The position numbers and the translations under genes are program-made. From Marimonas arenosa (GTDB lineage Bacteria; Pseudomonadota; Alphaproteobacteria; Rhodobacterales; Rhodobacteraceae): DNA of 64,000 nucleotides. The stretch covers positions 310,001 through 374,000 of the forward strand of contig NZ_JANHAX010000002.1 of the NCBI RefSeq assembly GCF_030848945.1. Reading direction: 5' to 3'. The notes under the pieces are model-generated. The model was not told the origin of the DNA, did no database searches, and worked only from the letters and a program-made list of their open reading frames with translations. The first letter of the stretch is position 1. Every line of letters begins with the position of its first letter. This document shows positions 42,614 through 52,795 of the stretch, one piece after another.

Positions 42614-44236
42614 ATGTCCAAGCTCACGCTCCACCTGACTGGCCCCTTCAGGCTCACCGAGCCGGACGGGCAAACGATCGGTGGCCTGAGCCGCAGGGGG
42701 CAGGCCGCGCTTGCGTATCTGGCCTGCCAACCCGGCAAGCGTGCAGAGCGCGCTGCGTTGGCAGATTTGCTCTGGTCTGACCGCTCCGAAGAGCAGGCCC
42801 GTGCATCGCTACGCCAGGAATTAGCCGTGCTGCGTAAAGTGCTGCCGGAAAACCTCCTGCAGGCGAACAGGCAGGCCGTTTGGCTGGAGCCGGACCTGAT
42901 CGAAATTTCGCGCGACCAAGGAGAGTTTCTGCAGGGCTTTGATCTGCGCTCCGAGGGTTTCGAGGACTGGCTGCGCCTTGAACGCTCATGGGCTCCGGAC
43001 GAGAATCCGCAACCTCAGAAGATCATACCCGGAGGCCGGGAAGACCAACCATCGCTCGCGGTGATGCCTTTCCAGAAACTGGGTACCGATGATGATGACA
43101 TGCTTGCCGAAAGCGTTGTCGAGGAAATCACCGGCGCACTAAGTCGTGTGCAGGCTTTTCACGTGATCGCGCGTCAATCAGTCTTTGCTTTGAAGGATCA
43201 GTCGCTGACGGTTCAGCAGACATCGGAATTGCTGGGCTGCAATTATTTGCTCGAAGGCAGCGTCCGGCGATCGAGCGATCGCATCCGGATATCCGTTCAG
43301 CTGGTGCGCGGCAAAGACGGGCATACACTGTGGGCAGAGCGTTTCGATGATCGCCTCGACGACCTGTTCGACCTTCAGGACCGGATAGCGGCACAGGTGG
43401 CCGGGCAAATCTCACCCAATCTGCGGGCCGCCGAGATCGCACGCGCAAGACGCCAGCCGCCGGACAATAGATCCGCATACGAACTCGTATTGACCGCGCT
43501 TCCCCATTTTTGGGTCCACGATTCCATCGAAAACGACCGGGCGGTATTCTTGCTGGATGCCGCTTTGAACAAGGCGCCCGACTATGGTGTCGCCCGCGCT
43601 CAACGGTCCTGGTGTTTTGCGCATAGCTGCTGCTACCTTTGGACGATGGAGCCCGAAAGGGCCCGCGCCGCTGCGCGCGTCGACTTTGAAACAGCGCTGC
43701 CGCAGGTAGGCGATCATGCACCTGCGTTGACTGCGCTCAGCGCCACTGCAGCACTGGCGTTGAAAGATTTTCCAACGGCGAACGATCTTGCGCGCAGGGC
43801 GCTTAGCATTGATCCAAACAATGCCTGGGCCTGGCTTCGTTTGGGATGGATTTCCTGTTACCTCGGCAAACCCAAGGAAGGCCTTGAACAGTTTGACCGC
43901 GCCGAAGCCCTGAGCCCGCTCGACCCGTTTCATTTCAACATTCAGTTTGGCCGCTCTGCGTGCCTGCGTGTGTTGAAGGATTTTGATGGCGCAATCGAGT
44001 TGATAGAGGAAGGCCTGAGAGCTGCGCCGCGCGCGGTCTGGGCCTATCGCATGCTATTCGGGACACGGTGGCTACAGGGGGATCGCGAGGCCGCCATCGA
44101 CGCGGGCCGGAAATGGCTTGCCGCGCATCCCGGATTATCAAAGGACATCCTGCTGGAAGGCTTGCCCTCGTGGAACCACGACCCGGACTATCTGGAACTT
44201 CTCAAGAAGTTCGATGAACTGATTCCAAATAACTGA
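42614..44236 (+). CDS. SARP-type winged-helix regulator with TolB-like and TPR domains
   Basis: The 540-residue protein has a DNA-binding winged helix (about residues 1-100: LTLHLTGPFRLTEPDGQTIG, LWSDRSEEQARASLRQELAV), a short linker, then a TolB/FlgO-like domain (about 140-270, SLAVMPFQKLGTDDDDMLAE, LEGSVRRSSDRIRISVQLVR) and TPR-like helices to the end (NAWAWLRLGWISCYLGKPKE). Relatives are annotated as adenylate cyclases, but no cyclase domain is present here. It probably controls nearby genes. It begins 147 bases from the divergent DUF1127 gene. The ligand is unknown. Confidence 0.85.
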   Translation: MSKLTLHLTGPFRLTEPDGQTIGGLSRRGQAALAYLACQPGKRAERAALADLLWSDRSEEQARASLRQELAVLRKVLPENLLQANRQAVWLEPDLIEISRDQGEFLQGFDLRSEGFEDWLRLERSWAPDENPQPQKIIPGGREDQPSLAVMPFQKLGTDDDDMLAESVVEEITGALSRVQAFHVIARQSVFALKDQSLTVQQTSELLGCNYLLEGSVRRSSDRIRISVQLVRGKDGHTLWAERFDDRLDDLFDLQDRIAAQVAGQISPNLRAAEIARARRQPPDNRSAYELVLTALPHFWVHDSIENDRAVFLLDAALNKAPDYGVARAQRSWCFAHSCCYLWTMEPERARAAARVDFETALPQVGDHAPALTALSATAALALKDFPTANDLARRALSIDPNNAWAWLRLGWISCYLGKPKEGLEQFDRAEALSPLDPFHFNIQFGRSACLRVLKDFDGAIELIEEGLRAAPRAVWAYRMLFGTRWLQGDREAAIDAGRKWLAAHPGLSKDILLEGLPSWNHDPDYLELLKKFDELIPNN

Positions 44237-44551
44237 GTTTGTATGTGTAGTGATATAGGCGAAATAGTACGAGGTTTTGCCAGCCCGCAAATCAATTGGT
44301 TTTCAAGCGGGTATTGGACGTGAGTCTTAAGCATATTCGCGTGTGCTGTCTGGAGCAAGCCGGTTGGTACGACGTGGTGGTCGGTCCTGGCTTAACTTGA
44401 CCCGAAAGCTGATCAGAAAACCGGCTTAGTCGCGCAGTAAGGTCGTTGGCACGTCAGAAATGCTGCATGATGCAAGAACCGCCGCTTCCGTGATGCCGCG
44501 CTGCGTCACCGACCGATGAGCTGCATGGCCGGTCTCGGCCGACTCCGCTGG
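44237..44551. other. Gene-free gap, 315 bases
   Basis: This stretch is AT-richer than the neighbouring coding DNA. I see no convincing gene, terminator with T run or repeat in it. It holds the ends of the convergent SARP-type regulator and cation-transporter genes. Confidence 0.5.
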
Positions 44552-45406
44552 TTAGCATCCGTTATAGTTCAATCGTTCGGAATGAACGTTCGCGATCTCT
44601 CGCCATGCGTCCCGGGTAATAATCCAAGATGAATGGAGGAAAAGGCCCGCAATGGCGATGGCAGTTATCAGGTCGGGCCAGGCCGTGTGTGTCCATGCGA
44701 CCAGACCGGCCGCCACCACGACAGCGGCATTTCCAATTGCGTCGTTTCGCGAAAACAGCCAGACCGCCCTGACATTCGCATCCCCGGCACGGTGCGGGAT
44801 CAGTACCAACGCCGCCACTACATTCACTACGAGGGCGACCAGAGCGAAGACACCCATCAACCCGGCTTCAACCTGCTGCTGCGAGAAGAAACGCCATAAG
44901 GTGTCACCTACCACACCCAAGCCCAGCGCACCGAGAAACAGTCCCTGTATGAGGGCCGAGCGCGCTCGCCAGAGCAGGCCCCATCCGATGGCAAGAACAC
45001 CAAGCAAGGTGATCAGTCCATCTCCGAGGAAATCGAGCGCGTCGGCCTTCAATGCTTGCGACCCAGAAAGGAAGCCACCAACTATCTCGACGATGCCATA
45101 TCCGACGTTAAGGCCAATCACGATCCAGAGTGCACGGCGGTATTCTGGCGAAGTGTGATGTTGACCGTTTCCGGGTCGATCTGTTGATGACCCAAGCAAA
45201 CGATCAAGATGATATCCTGCGTTTGCGACGGCCCGCTCGACCCGCGCAAGGCGTTCTTCATCCAATGGGGCATTTAGCGATAGCACTTGAGACGTCGTCG
45301 AAACTGTCGGGTCCGCCACACCTGCCGAGCGCACGGCTTTCTCGACCTTCGCTGCACATGATGCACAGTCCATCCCGGTCACGCGGTATCGTATTGTCGT
45401 GGTCAA
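44552..45406 (-). CDS. Cation diffusion facilitator-type transporter with N-terminal HMA domain
   Basis: The 284-residue protein joins a heavy-metal-associated domain (TIRYRVTGMDCASCAAKVEK, metal motif GMDCASC, residues 6-70) to a CDF membrane domain of about six segments. The metal-site residues appear as DALDFLGD in TM2 and SRNDAIGN in TM5, the pattern of the CzcD-like cobalt/zinc/cadmium group. The N-terminal chaperone-like domain could load the transporter. TTG at 45406 with GGAGGA upstream is the probable start; a TTG at 45421 is the alternative. No MerR-type regulator is seen next to it. Confidence 0.85.
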   Translation of the reverse strand: MTTTIRYRVTGMDCASCAAKVEKAVRSAGVADPTVSTTSQVLSLNAPLDEERLARVERAVANAGYHLDRLLGSSTDRPGNGQHHTSPEYRRALWIVIGLNVGYGIVEIVGGFLSGSQALKADALDFLGDGLITLLGVLAIGWGLLWRARSALIQGLFLGALGLGVVGDTLWRFFSQQQVEAGLMGVFALVALVVNVVAALVLIPHRAGDANVRAVWLFSRNDAIGNAAVVVAAGLVAWTHTAWPDLITAIAIAGLFLHSSWIITRDAWREIANVHSERLNYNGC

Positions 45407-45421
45407 ATGGTCCTCCGGCAA

Positions 45422-45932
45422 TCAGGCGGCAGTCTTCGAATGTAATTGATGTTGCCAAGGTCCGCAAAGTCCCGCTTAGCAGTTATACCAACAGGTCGCA
45501 GCGAACGGCGGCTTTGAGCCCACAGCAGAAGTGTCAAATTCTCGCTGCGTGCGCTCGCAGCAGCAAATTCGCTGCAACGGCGAAAGATTACACGCTGCCT
45601 CGCAGTGGGGTATTCGGCCATTCATGCAATGCGCAGCGATTCCGAAACCATGACTTCACACACCGCAGGGCAAGGCGCCAATTTGCTGCAATCCTACCGA
45701 TGTCCGACAACTGATGTGCGTTCAACGGGAGGTCGTAACACTTTTACCTTTTCTGTGAAGCTGGAGTGTTTGGTATGGCTTGCCGGACACGCCGTTTTTC
45801 AAGAACAAGCAAGAAGCCGAAACGCGGGATATCTGACAGTGCGGGAAGGCAACGAAATCCTCCAGTCGGTCTCAAGCCGTGTCATTATATGCAAAACCCG
45901 CCGGTTTTCTCTGACAAAACTTCAGGCTTTGC
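45422..45932. other. Gene-free gap with repeat traces
   Basis: No convincing gene lies here. It contains the motif ACGGCGGCTTTGAGCC at 45505-45520, a near copy of 41051-41066, and a run of CGCTGC/GCAGC words around 45540-45600. It may be a worn interspersed element. The 3' end of the ABC transporter operon lies at its right edge. Confidence 0.4.
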
Positions 45933-47564
45933 TTAGACAAGCTGGGCAAAATCCACATCGCGCCCCGGTGCAGCGGCAAGCAGGCTCTGTGTATAGGGAT
46001 GTTGCGGGTTGGCATAGACCTCTTCCGTGCGCCCTTCCTCTACAACCACACCATGTTGCATCACCATGATCCGGTCGCATATCTGCGCCGCCACCCGCAA
46101 GTCATGGGTGATAAACAACATTGCAAGGTCGTAGCGTTCGCGCACATCACGCAGCAGCCGAAGCACCTGCGCTTGCACCGATACGTCCAGCGCCGAGACC
46201 GCCTCATCCGCGATAAGAACCTTTGGCTCCATTGCTAGCGCCCGCGCGATACAAACTCGTTGGCGCTGACCACCTGAAAACTGATGTGGAAAACGGTCAA
46301 GAGCCTCGGGAGCAAGCCCGACCACACGCATCAGTTCTTCGGCGCGCACCCGTGCTTCATCCGCCCCAAGGCCATAATTCATCGGTCCTTCGACAATCGA
46401 CTGGCCCACCGTGCGGCGTGGGTTCAAAGACCGGTATGGATCCTGGAATACAATCTGGATTTGCTGACGGAAAGCGCGCAACTCGCGCTCGGGCATCGTG
46501 GCAATGTTTACGCCTTCTATATCGATGTCGCCGCTGGTCGGGTCGATCAGACGCACGATGCAGCGCGCTACAGTAGATTTGCCAGACCCGGACTCCCCAA
46601 CAACGCCGAGAGTCTCGCCCCGGCGCACGACCAGTTCCACATCTTGCGCCGCGTGAACCAACCGACCCTTCTGCAAAAAGCCATGACGTCCATAAACCAT
46701 GTTCAAACCGTGGGTCTTCAGCGCGGCATCGTCCGTTTCGGGATGAGAATGAGCTGGCGGGGTCAGGCTGGGAACCGATCCAATCAGCATCTTGGTATAG
46801 GGGTGCTTGGGTGCGGCAATGATCTCGTCGCGGGTGCCTTGCTCGACGATCTTGCCGTTCTGCATCACGACCACCCGGTCAGCGATATCGGCCACCACGC
46901 CGAAATCATGGGTGATGAACATCACGCCCATGCCATGACGGCGCTGAATATCCTTGATCAGTTCCAGAACCTCGGCCTGGGTCGTTACATCGAGCGCAGT
47001 TGTCGGTTCGTCCGCGATCAGCAGTCGCGGCTCCAATGCCAAAGCCATCGCGATCATGATCCGCTGGCGCTGTCCGCCCGAAAGCTGGTGAGGATAGGAA
47101 AGGTACATCTTGTTCGGATCAGGAAGACTTACATCTTTCATCGCATCGATCACCCGCTTTTTGCGGGCCGTGCCGGACATGTTTGTGTGAATTTCCAGAA
47201 GCTCGGCAATCTGATCGCCGACCCTCATCACCGGGTTCAGCGCCGTCATCGGCTCCTGAAACACCATCGCCATGTTTTCGCCGCGCATGGCGCGCATCTG
47301 ACGATCCGTCTTTTTCAGCAGGTCTTCGCCTTGCAACAACACTTCGCCGGCAACCGGAGTCAGGTCCTTCTTCGGAATCAAACCCATAACCGTAAAGGCG
47401 GTTACTGACTTGCCCGAACCTGACTCGCCGACGATGCAGACAATTTCACCTTCGCTCACACTGAGCGTGACATCTTCGATTGCAAATTCGCGATCCGCGC
47501 CTTCCGGCAAACGGACCGTCAACCCATTGATTTCAAGAACAGGTTTGGCTTTGCCTTCGCTCAC
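45933..47564 (-). CDS. Oligopeptide ABC transporter, fused double ATPase
   Basis: The 543-residue protein has two nucleotide-binding domains, each with Walker A ([16 protein letters not shown] near 50, [16 protein letters not shown] near 325), ABC signature ([30 protein letters not shown]) and Walker B. This GsiA-like fusion of DppD and DppF types energises peptide uptake. Translation starts at GTG 47564, overlapping the upstream permease stop (GTGA). It is the last gene of a four-gene transport operon that begins at the binding protein. Confidence 0.95.
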   Translation of the reverse strand: MSEGKAKPVLEINGLTVRLPEGADREFAIEDVTLSVSEGEIVCIVGESGSGKSVTAFTVMGLIPKKDLTPVAGEVLLQGEDLLKKTDRQMRAMRGENMAMVFQEPMTALNPVMRVGDQIAELLEIHTNMSGTARKKRVIDAMKDVSLPDPNKMYLSYPHQLSGGQRQRIMIAMALALEPRLLIADEPTTALDVTTQAEVLELIKDIQRRHGMGVMFITHDFGVVADIADRVVVMQNGKIVEQGTRDEIIAAPKHPYTKMLIGSVPSLTPPAHSHPETDDAALKTHGLNMVYGRHGFLQKGRLVHAAQDVELVVRRGETLGVVGESGSGKSTVARCIVRLIDPTSGDIDIEGVNIATMPERELRAFRQQIQIVFQDPYRSLNPRRTVGQSIVEGPMNYGLGADEARVRAEELMRVVGLAPEALDRFPHQFSGGQRQRVCIARALAMEPKVLIADEAVSALDVSVQAQVLRLLRDVRERYDLAMLFITHDLRVAAQICDRIMVMQHGVVVEEGRTEEVYANPQHPYTQSLLAAAPGRDVDFAQLV

Positions 47565-48448
47565 ATCTTCCTCGCAATTCTCGGATCCAGCGTATCACGC
47601 AGCCCGTCACCCACGATATTCACCGCCAGCACGGTCAGCGCCAGCGCGATGCCCGGGAAGAAAATGATCCACGGGCTGATCTGGAAATAGGTCCGCCCCT
47701 CGGACATGATATTGCCCCAACTCGGGATTTCCGGCGGGATACCCGCCCCGAGGAAACCAAGGATTGATTCCGTCAGCATTGCCGATGCGCAAACATATGT
47801 GGCCTGCACGATCAACGGGGCAATCGTGTTGGGCAGAATATGACGGACCATGATAAGCGGCAGCCTTGTGCCAGCGGCAATGGCGGCCTCGACATAAGGC
47901 TCTTCGCGCACCGTCAAAACCACAGCCCGCACCAGGCGCACCACGCGCGGAATCTCCGGGATGACGATGGCAATCACCACCGTGCTCAGGGTCGCACCCG
48001 AGAGCGAGATAAGCGCAATCGCCAAGAGGATTGCAGGGATTGACATCAACCCGTCCATCACCCGCATGATCACCGCATCCAGGGCCCGGACATAGCCGGC
48101 CACCAGACCCAGAAACAGCCCGATGATCACCGCGATCACCGCCACGGCAATTCCCACCACCAGCGAAATACGACCGCCATAGATCACCCGGGCAAAAATA
48201 TCCCGCCCCAGAAAATCGGACCCAAACCAGATTTCCACCGACGGTGGCTTCAGCCTCTTTATCGGGTTCAAAGCCGCCGGATCGGCGGTGAAGAGCGGCC
48301 CGAAAATGGCGATCAGCGCGAATAATAACAGCAGTGAGCCACCCCAGAAGATCGCGCGGTTATTGAGCATCATGCTCAGCACCCCTGGATCTTCGCGCTG
48401 CGAAAGCACGGAATCAGACATCAACTGGTCTTGGTTCGTATCGGTCAT
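47561..48448 (-). CDS. Oligopeptide ABC transporter permease (DppC-type)
   Basis: The 295-residue inner-membrane protein has about six hydrophobic segments and the inner-membrane component motif EAAIAAGTRLPLIMVRHILP, typical of DppC/OppC permeases that form a heterodimer with a DppB-type partner. An N-terminal extension before the first segment (SDSVLSQREDPGVLSMMLNN) is common. It starts at an ATG that overlaps the DppB-type stop by one base, so the permeases are translationally coupled. Confidence 0.93.
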   Translation of the reverse strand: MTDTNQDQLMSDSVLSQREDPGVLSMMLNNRAIFWGGSLLLLFALIAIFGPLFTADPAALNPIKRLKPPSVEIWFGSDFLGRDIFARVIYGGRISLVVGIAVAVIAVIIGLFLGLVAGYVRALDAVIMRVMDGLMSIPAILLAIALISLSGATLSTVVIAIVIPEIPRVVRLVRAVVLTVREEPYVEAAIAAGTRLPLIMVRHILPNTIAPLIVQATYVCASAMLTESILGFLGAGIPPEIPSWGNIMSEGRTYFQISPWIIFFPGIALALTVLAVNIVGDGLRDTLDPRIARKM

Positions 48449-49392
48449 CAGTAGCGTATCCGCGGGTCAAACAGCGTGTAGCTGAGGTCAATCAGAAGGT
48501 TGATCAGGATGTAGACAAAGCTGAAAAACAGGATCAGCCCCTGGATCACCGGATAATCACGCGCCAGTACCGCATCCAGAACCAGCCGGCCCAGACCCGG
48601 AATGTTAAAGACGCTTTCGGTCACGACCACACCGCCGATCATCAGCGCGATGCCTAGGCCGATAACCGTTACGATCGGCACCGCAGCATTGCGCAAGGCG
48701 TGGCGCAACAGGATCTTGAACTCGCTTTGCCCCTTGGCGCGGGCGGTGCGAACATAGTCCTCCTGCAGCACCTCTTGTACCGAGGCGCGGGTCATCCGTG
48801 CGATCAGCGCGATATAGATCACGCTAAGTGTCAGGGTCGGTAGAATTATGTGGCGGAAAAACTCGATGAAACCGTGTTCGAACGGGCTTTTGTAGCCCTG
48901 CACCGGCAATATCTTAAGCTGCATGGAAAGCAGGTAGATCAGAACATAGCCAAGCACGAAAACCGGCACCGAAAACCCGGCTACCGAAAACAGCATGACA
49001 AACCTGTCGACCCAACTGCCTGCCTTGTAGGCTGCAAGCGTGCCCAGCGGCACGGCGACCAGCACGGTGAAGGTAATGGTGCTCAGCGCCAGCAACAGCG
49101 TCGGTTCAAGCCGCTGACCGATCAGCGTGGTCACCGGCAGCTTGGAGAAAATCGCCGTGCCCAGATCGCCGCTGGCCAGTTGCGCCACCCATTTGTACAT
49201 CTGCACCGGAATAGGTTCATTCAGGCCCAACTGTTCGCGGATCCGTTCCACATCTTCGGCGGTGGCGTAATCGCCCGCAATCACCGCAGCCGGATCGCCG
49301 GGTGCCAGGCGCAGCATCAAAAAGACAAACAACGCGACGATTATCATGACCGGGATCGTCGATAGAATACGTTTCAAGATATAGAAATACAT
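48448..49392 (-). CDS. Oligopeptide ABC transporter permease (DppB-type)
   Basis: The 314-residue protein begins MYFYILKRILSTIPVMIIVA, typical of DppB, and has about six membrane segments with the motif YVRTARAKGQSEFKILLRHA near 210-230. The ATG at 49392 is preferred; a GTG at 49404 would add four residues. It lies 57 bases after the binding-protein gene and couples to the DppC-type gene. Confidence 0.92.
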   Translation of the reverse strand: MYFYILKRILSTIPVMIIVALFVFLMLRLAPGDPAAVIAGDYATAEDVERIREQLGLNEPIPVQMYKWVAQLASGDLGTAIFSKLPVTTLIGQRLEPTLLLALSTITFTVLVAVPLGTLAAYKAGSWVDRFVMLFSVAGFSVPVFVLGYVLIYLLSMQLKILPVQGYKSPFEHGFIEFFRHIILPTLTLSVIYIALIARMTRASVQEVLQEDYVRTARAKGQSEFKILLRHALRNAAVPIVTVIGLGIALMIGGVVVTESVFNIPGLGRLVLDAVLARDYPVIQGLILFFSFVYILINLLIDLSYTLFDPRIRY

Positions 49393-49449
49393 GCCGCGCC
49401 CCACCGTTTAGCCGCCCGGCCGCACCTGATGGCGCGACCGGGCATGATT

Positions 49450-51039
49450 TTATTCGACAGACATGTTCCAGAAGAACTGTACCGGAGATTTAATCAGCCC
49501 TTTGACATTGTTGCGGTACGCGACCGGCACAAAGAACTGACCAAGCTCACCCGAAGCACCAATGGCCCAGAGCCGTTCCTGCACTTTGCGACCGATCTCC
49601 TGCTTCTCTTCAAGAGACGAAGCTTTGGCATAAGCGGAACGTGCGGTTTCAAGCTCGGCGTCCGTTGGCCAACCGAACCACCCTTTTTCGGGGTTGCCCG
49701 AGAAGGCGATCGCCATCGGGTCGATCACGTCAGCACCGATCCACCAGGTGTGGAACATGTTCCAGCCGCCATCGGCAACCGGGTCACGCTTGGCACGACG
49801 CGAGGTCAGCGTCGACCAATCCATCGCCTGTACTTCCACGGTCATGCCGATATTGCGAAGGTTCTCGGCGGTAACCAGTGAGAACGCAGACAAGAGTGGT
49901 ATGTCCGTCGGCTGCATGATGACAACCGGCGTGCCGTCATAATCCGTGGCTGCCAGAGCCGCTTTCGCGGCCTCCAGATCGCCTGAAGACATGATGTCAG
50001 AGCCAACGTCATTCGCCAGCGGCGTGCCGCATGGGAACACCGAATAGCAGGTCTTCCAGAATTTTTGGTCACCCACGGCGCCGGCCAGATAGTCCTCTTG
50101 CTTCATGGCCATGAGCGCAGCACGGCGAACAGCAACATCGTCAAACGGTGGCAGCAGGTGGTTGAACCGCGCAAACCCGATGTTTCCAAGCGGGTCGTTG
50201 ATCTCTGCCGTTACGTCCGGGTTTGCCTCGAGAATCGGCATCAGGTCGTTGGATGGAGATTCGAAAAAGTCGATTTCCCCTGCCATCAGGGCATTTAGCG
50301 CTGTTGTCTGGTCAGGGAAGTAGGTCCATACGACCTTGTCCACCTTGGCGACCTTGCCGCCAGCCGCTGCAGAGGGGGGTTCGGACCGTGGTACATAGTC
50401 TTCGAACTTGGTGTAGACCACGGTAGAACCGGGCACCCACTCGTCCTTCTGGAAGACAAATGGGCCCGAGCCCGTGTAGTCTTCGATCTGCTCAAACGGG
50501 TCGGTTGCAGCCACCCGTGCTGGCATCATGAAGGGCACGTTCGATGAAATTTTTCCAATCGATTCAAGCACCAGCCCGTAAGGCTCGGTCAGTTTCATGA
50601 CGATTGTGTCTTCGTCGCTCGCGGTCAGGCTGTCGATCACGCCAAACAGCTGCTGGCCCATACCGTCGCGCTTGCCCCAGCGTTCCAGCGAGGCAACACA
50701 GTCCGCGGCGGTCACCGGTGCGCCGTCATGCCATTTCAATCCGGCGCGCAGGTTGAATGTCCATGTCAGCCCGTCTTCCGATGTGGTCCAGTCTTCAACC
50801 ATCTGTGGTTGTGGCGCGAAGTTTTCGTCCATCGCAAACAGCGTGTCATAGATCAGATAGCCGTGGTTGCGGCTGATATAGGCCGTCGTCCAGATCGGAT
50901 CCAGGTTCTTGAGGTCCGCATGCGGAATGACCCGCAAGACGGTTTCAGCCGTTGTTTGTGTCGCCGCAATCCCGCCGAAATTCAGCGAAATTGCTATGGC
51001 AACCGCAGCCAATACCCGGCGTCTCGTCCATCGTAGCAT
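49450..51039 (-). CDS. ABC transporter substrate-binding protein, family 5 (peptide type)
   Basis: The 529-residue periplasmic protein starts with an N-terminal membrane signal (MLRWTRRRVLAAVAIAISLN). Family-5 marks are LVTAENLRNIGMTVEVQAMD and TWTFNLRAGLKWHDGAPVTA. It is the first gene of the transport operon. Such proteins bind di- or oligopeptides, or nickel, opines or sugars, so the ligand must be tested. The start follows GGGAGAG. The cluster of peptidases on the other side of the promoter region supports a peptide-like ligand. Confidence 0.93.
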   Translation of the reverse strand: MLRWTRRRVLAAVAIAISLNFGGIAATQTTAETVLRVIPHADLKNLDPIWTTAYISRNHGYLIYDTLFAMDENFAPQPQMVEDWTTSEDGLTWTFNLRAGLKWHDGAPVTAADCVASLERWGKRDGMGQQLFGVIDSLTASDEDTIVMKLTEPYGLVLESIGKISSNVPFMMPARVAATDPFEQIEDYTGSGPFVFQKDEWVPGSTVVYTKFEDYVPRSEPPSAAAGGKVAKVDKVVWTYFPDQTTALNALMAGEIDFFESPSNDLMPILEANPDVTAEINDPLGNIGFARFNHLLPPFDDVAVRRAALMAMKQEDYLAGAVGDQKFWKTCYSVFPCGTPLANDVGSDIMSSGDLEAAKAALAATDYDGTPVVIMQPTDIPLLSAFSLVTAENLRNIGMTVEVQAMDWSTLTSRRAKRDPVADGGWNMFHTWWIGADVIDPMAIAFSGNPEKGWFGWPTDAELETARSAYAKASSLEEKQEIGRKVQERLWAIGASGELGQFFVPVAYRNNVKGLIKSPVQFFWNMSVE

Positions 51040-51249
51040 TTCTAACTCTCCCTTATTGTTGAGGCATTGTCTTTGTTTTTATTGAGTTTACATTGCCCAA
51101 TGGGGTTAGTTAATGCCGCCGATATCGCACGAGTCAATTGGTTTGTGGGGAGTGTCCGGGACTTGACGGAGCAACCTTCTTGCGCCCACCATGACATGGG
51201 AACAGTGCATCAGGAGCGCGTCATGCAGAGCTTTGCGGAGTACCGAATG

Positions 51250-51264
51250 CCGGTTGCAAACCGG
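51250..51264. promoter_or_regulatory. Palindrome over the translation start region of the M81 gene
   Basis: CCGGTT-GCA-AACCGG is a perfect inverted repeat ending 8 bases before the ATG at 51272, where a Shine-Dalgarno site would lie. None is seen. It sits in the 232-base gap between the divergent transport operon and the peptidase gene. It may be an operator for a regulator encoded elsewhere, or form an mRNA hairpin. Confidence 0.5.
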
Positions 51265-51271
51265 TGACGCG

Positions 51272-52795
51272 ATGAAAAAACCTCGGATTGCCATCGCCGG
51301 ATTTCAGCACGAAACAAACACCTTTGCCCCGTTCCCGACAACCTGGGATTGCTTTGTGAAACCCGGTGCCTGGCCCCCCTATGCCGAGGGCGCACAGGCG
51401 GCTGACCAAGCGCGCGGTCTGAACGTGCCGCTGGGTGGATTTGTTGACGCGGGGGATGAATTCGAACTGGTCCCGCTGCTCTATGCCGCCGCAGAACCCG
51501 GCGGTCTGGTCACAACCGATGCCTTTGACCGGATCACCGGAACCCTGTGCGCCCGGCTGGCATCTGAAAAAGACATTGATGCCGTCTATATCGACCTGCA
51601 TGGCGCCATGGTGACCGAAGACCACGACGATGGCGAGGCCGAGGTGTTGCGCCGCATCCGCGAGGTCGTCGGCCCGGACCTGCCGGTCGCCGTCAGCCTT
51701 GATTTGCATGGCAACCTGTCGCCTGAATTCGTGCGGCTGACATCTTGCATGACCATTTATCGCACTTACCCCCACATCGATATGGGCGCCACCGGTGCGC
51801 GCGCAGCCGGGCTTTTGGCCAGTTTGCTTGACCGGGACGCGCCCTTTGCCACCGCGTTTCGGCAACTGAATTACATCATTCCGATCACCGCTCAATCGAC
51901 ACGACGTCAGCCCGGCGCGCGGCTATACGGCATGCTGGATGGCCTGGCCGGGCCTGGTGTCTCTTCGGTTGATTTCGCCTTTGGGTTTCCTCCGGCCGAT
52001 ATCCACGATTGCGGGACCTCCGTCTATGCCTGTGGCACCGACCAACAGGCCGTTGATGTCGCCGCCGACACGATGCTGGCCGCCCTGCAAGAGGCCGAGG
52101 ACAGTTTTGACACAGGGCTCGTTTCTGCCACCACCGCCGTGCGTCGCGCGATGGAATCGAATGGGCCAAAGCCGGTGATCCTCGCCGATCCGCAGGACAA
52201 TCCCGGGGCCGGTGCGCCGGGCGACGCCACCGGTTTGCTGGCGGCAATGCTAAGGGGCAATGCAACCGGCACCATCGGGATGATCTGGGATCCGAAAGCT
52301 GCCGCCAAGGCCCATGCCGCCGGAGTCGGCGCCACGATCGATTGCGAAATCGGCGGGCAGTTTCCGGACAGCGGCGGCCCGGCCATCCCGGTTCATGCAA
52401 CCGTGGAACAGCTTTCGGACGGGCAGTTTGTGTGCACCGGCCCGATGTTTGGCGGGCTGACCGCCAATCTCGGGCCAACCGCCCGGCTGGGTGTGCGTCA
52501 GGGCGGTGCGGACATTACCATCGTTGTCAGTTCGAACCGGGCGCAGAACGCAGATCAGGAAATGTTGCGCCACATAGGCGTAGAACTTGAGACCCAAAAG
52601 ATGATCGTGGTCAAAAGCGCCATCCACTTTCTTGCCGCCTACGAGCCGATTGCAGAGGAGGTGATCCTGGTCGAAGCGCCCGGTGCCAACCCCTGCCGTA
52701 TCGACACGATTCCTTACACCCGACTGCGCCCCGGCCTGCGCCTCGGCCCGAACGGCCCAGTTTTCAAAGGCCCTGCGCCAGATGGCAAGCCATGA
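51272..52795 (+). CDS. M81-family metallopeptidase (microcystinase C/MlrC-like)
   Basis: The 507-residue protein matches the M81/MlrC family: MKKPRIAIAGFQHETNTFAP at the start, IDLHGAMVTEDHDDGE, VSLDLHGNLSPEFVRL, YRTYPHIDMGATG and the C-terminal VKSAIHFLAAYEPIA. Family members cut linearised cyclic peptides (MlrC acts on linear microcystin and Adda), but most serve unknown peptides. Zinc is likely bound by the His and Asp of the DLHGxM motifs. The gene overlaps the next M20 gene by 4 bases and is likely the first of a plus-strand operon. Confidence 0.88.
   Translation: MKKPRIAIAGFQHETNTFAPFPTTWDCFVKPGAWPPYAEGAQAADQARGLNVPLGGFVDAGDEFELVPLLYAAAEPGGLVTTDAFDRITGTLCARLASEKDIDAVYIDLHGAMVTEDHDDGEAEVLRRIREVVGPDLPVAVSLDLHGNLSPEFVRLTSCMTIYRTYPHIDMGATGARAAGLLASLLDRDAPFATAFRQLNYIIPITAQSTRRQPGARLYGMLDGLAGPGVSSVDFAFGFPPADIHDCGTSVYACGTDQQAVDVAADTMLAALQEAEDSFDTGLVSATTAVRRAMESNGPKPVILADPQDNPGAGAPGDATGLLAAMLRGNATGTIGMIWDPKAAAKAHAAGVGATIDCEIGGQFPDSGGPAIPVHATVEQLSDGQFVCTGPMFGGLTANLGPTARLGVRQGGADITIVVSSNRAQNADQEMLRHIGVELETQKMIVVKSAIHFLAAYEPIAEEVILVEAPGANPCRIDTIPYTRLRPGLRLGPNGPVFKGPAPDGKP

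Noticed and set aside
45605..46069. Plus-strand frame near the ABC transporter end
   Set aside because: It overlaps the ATPase gene and shows no family resemblance; it is judged a chance frame.
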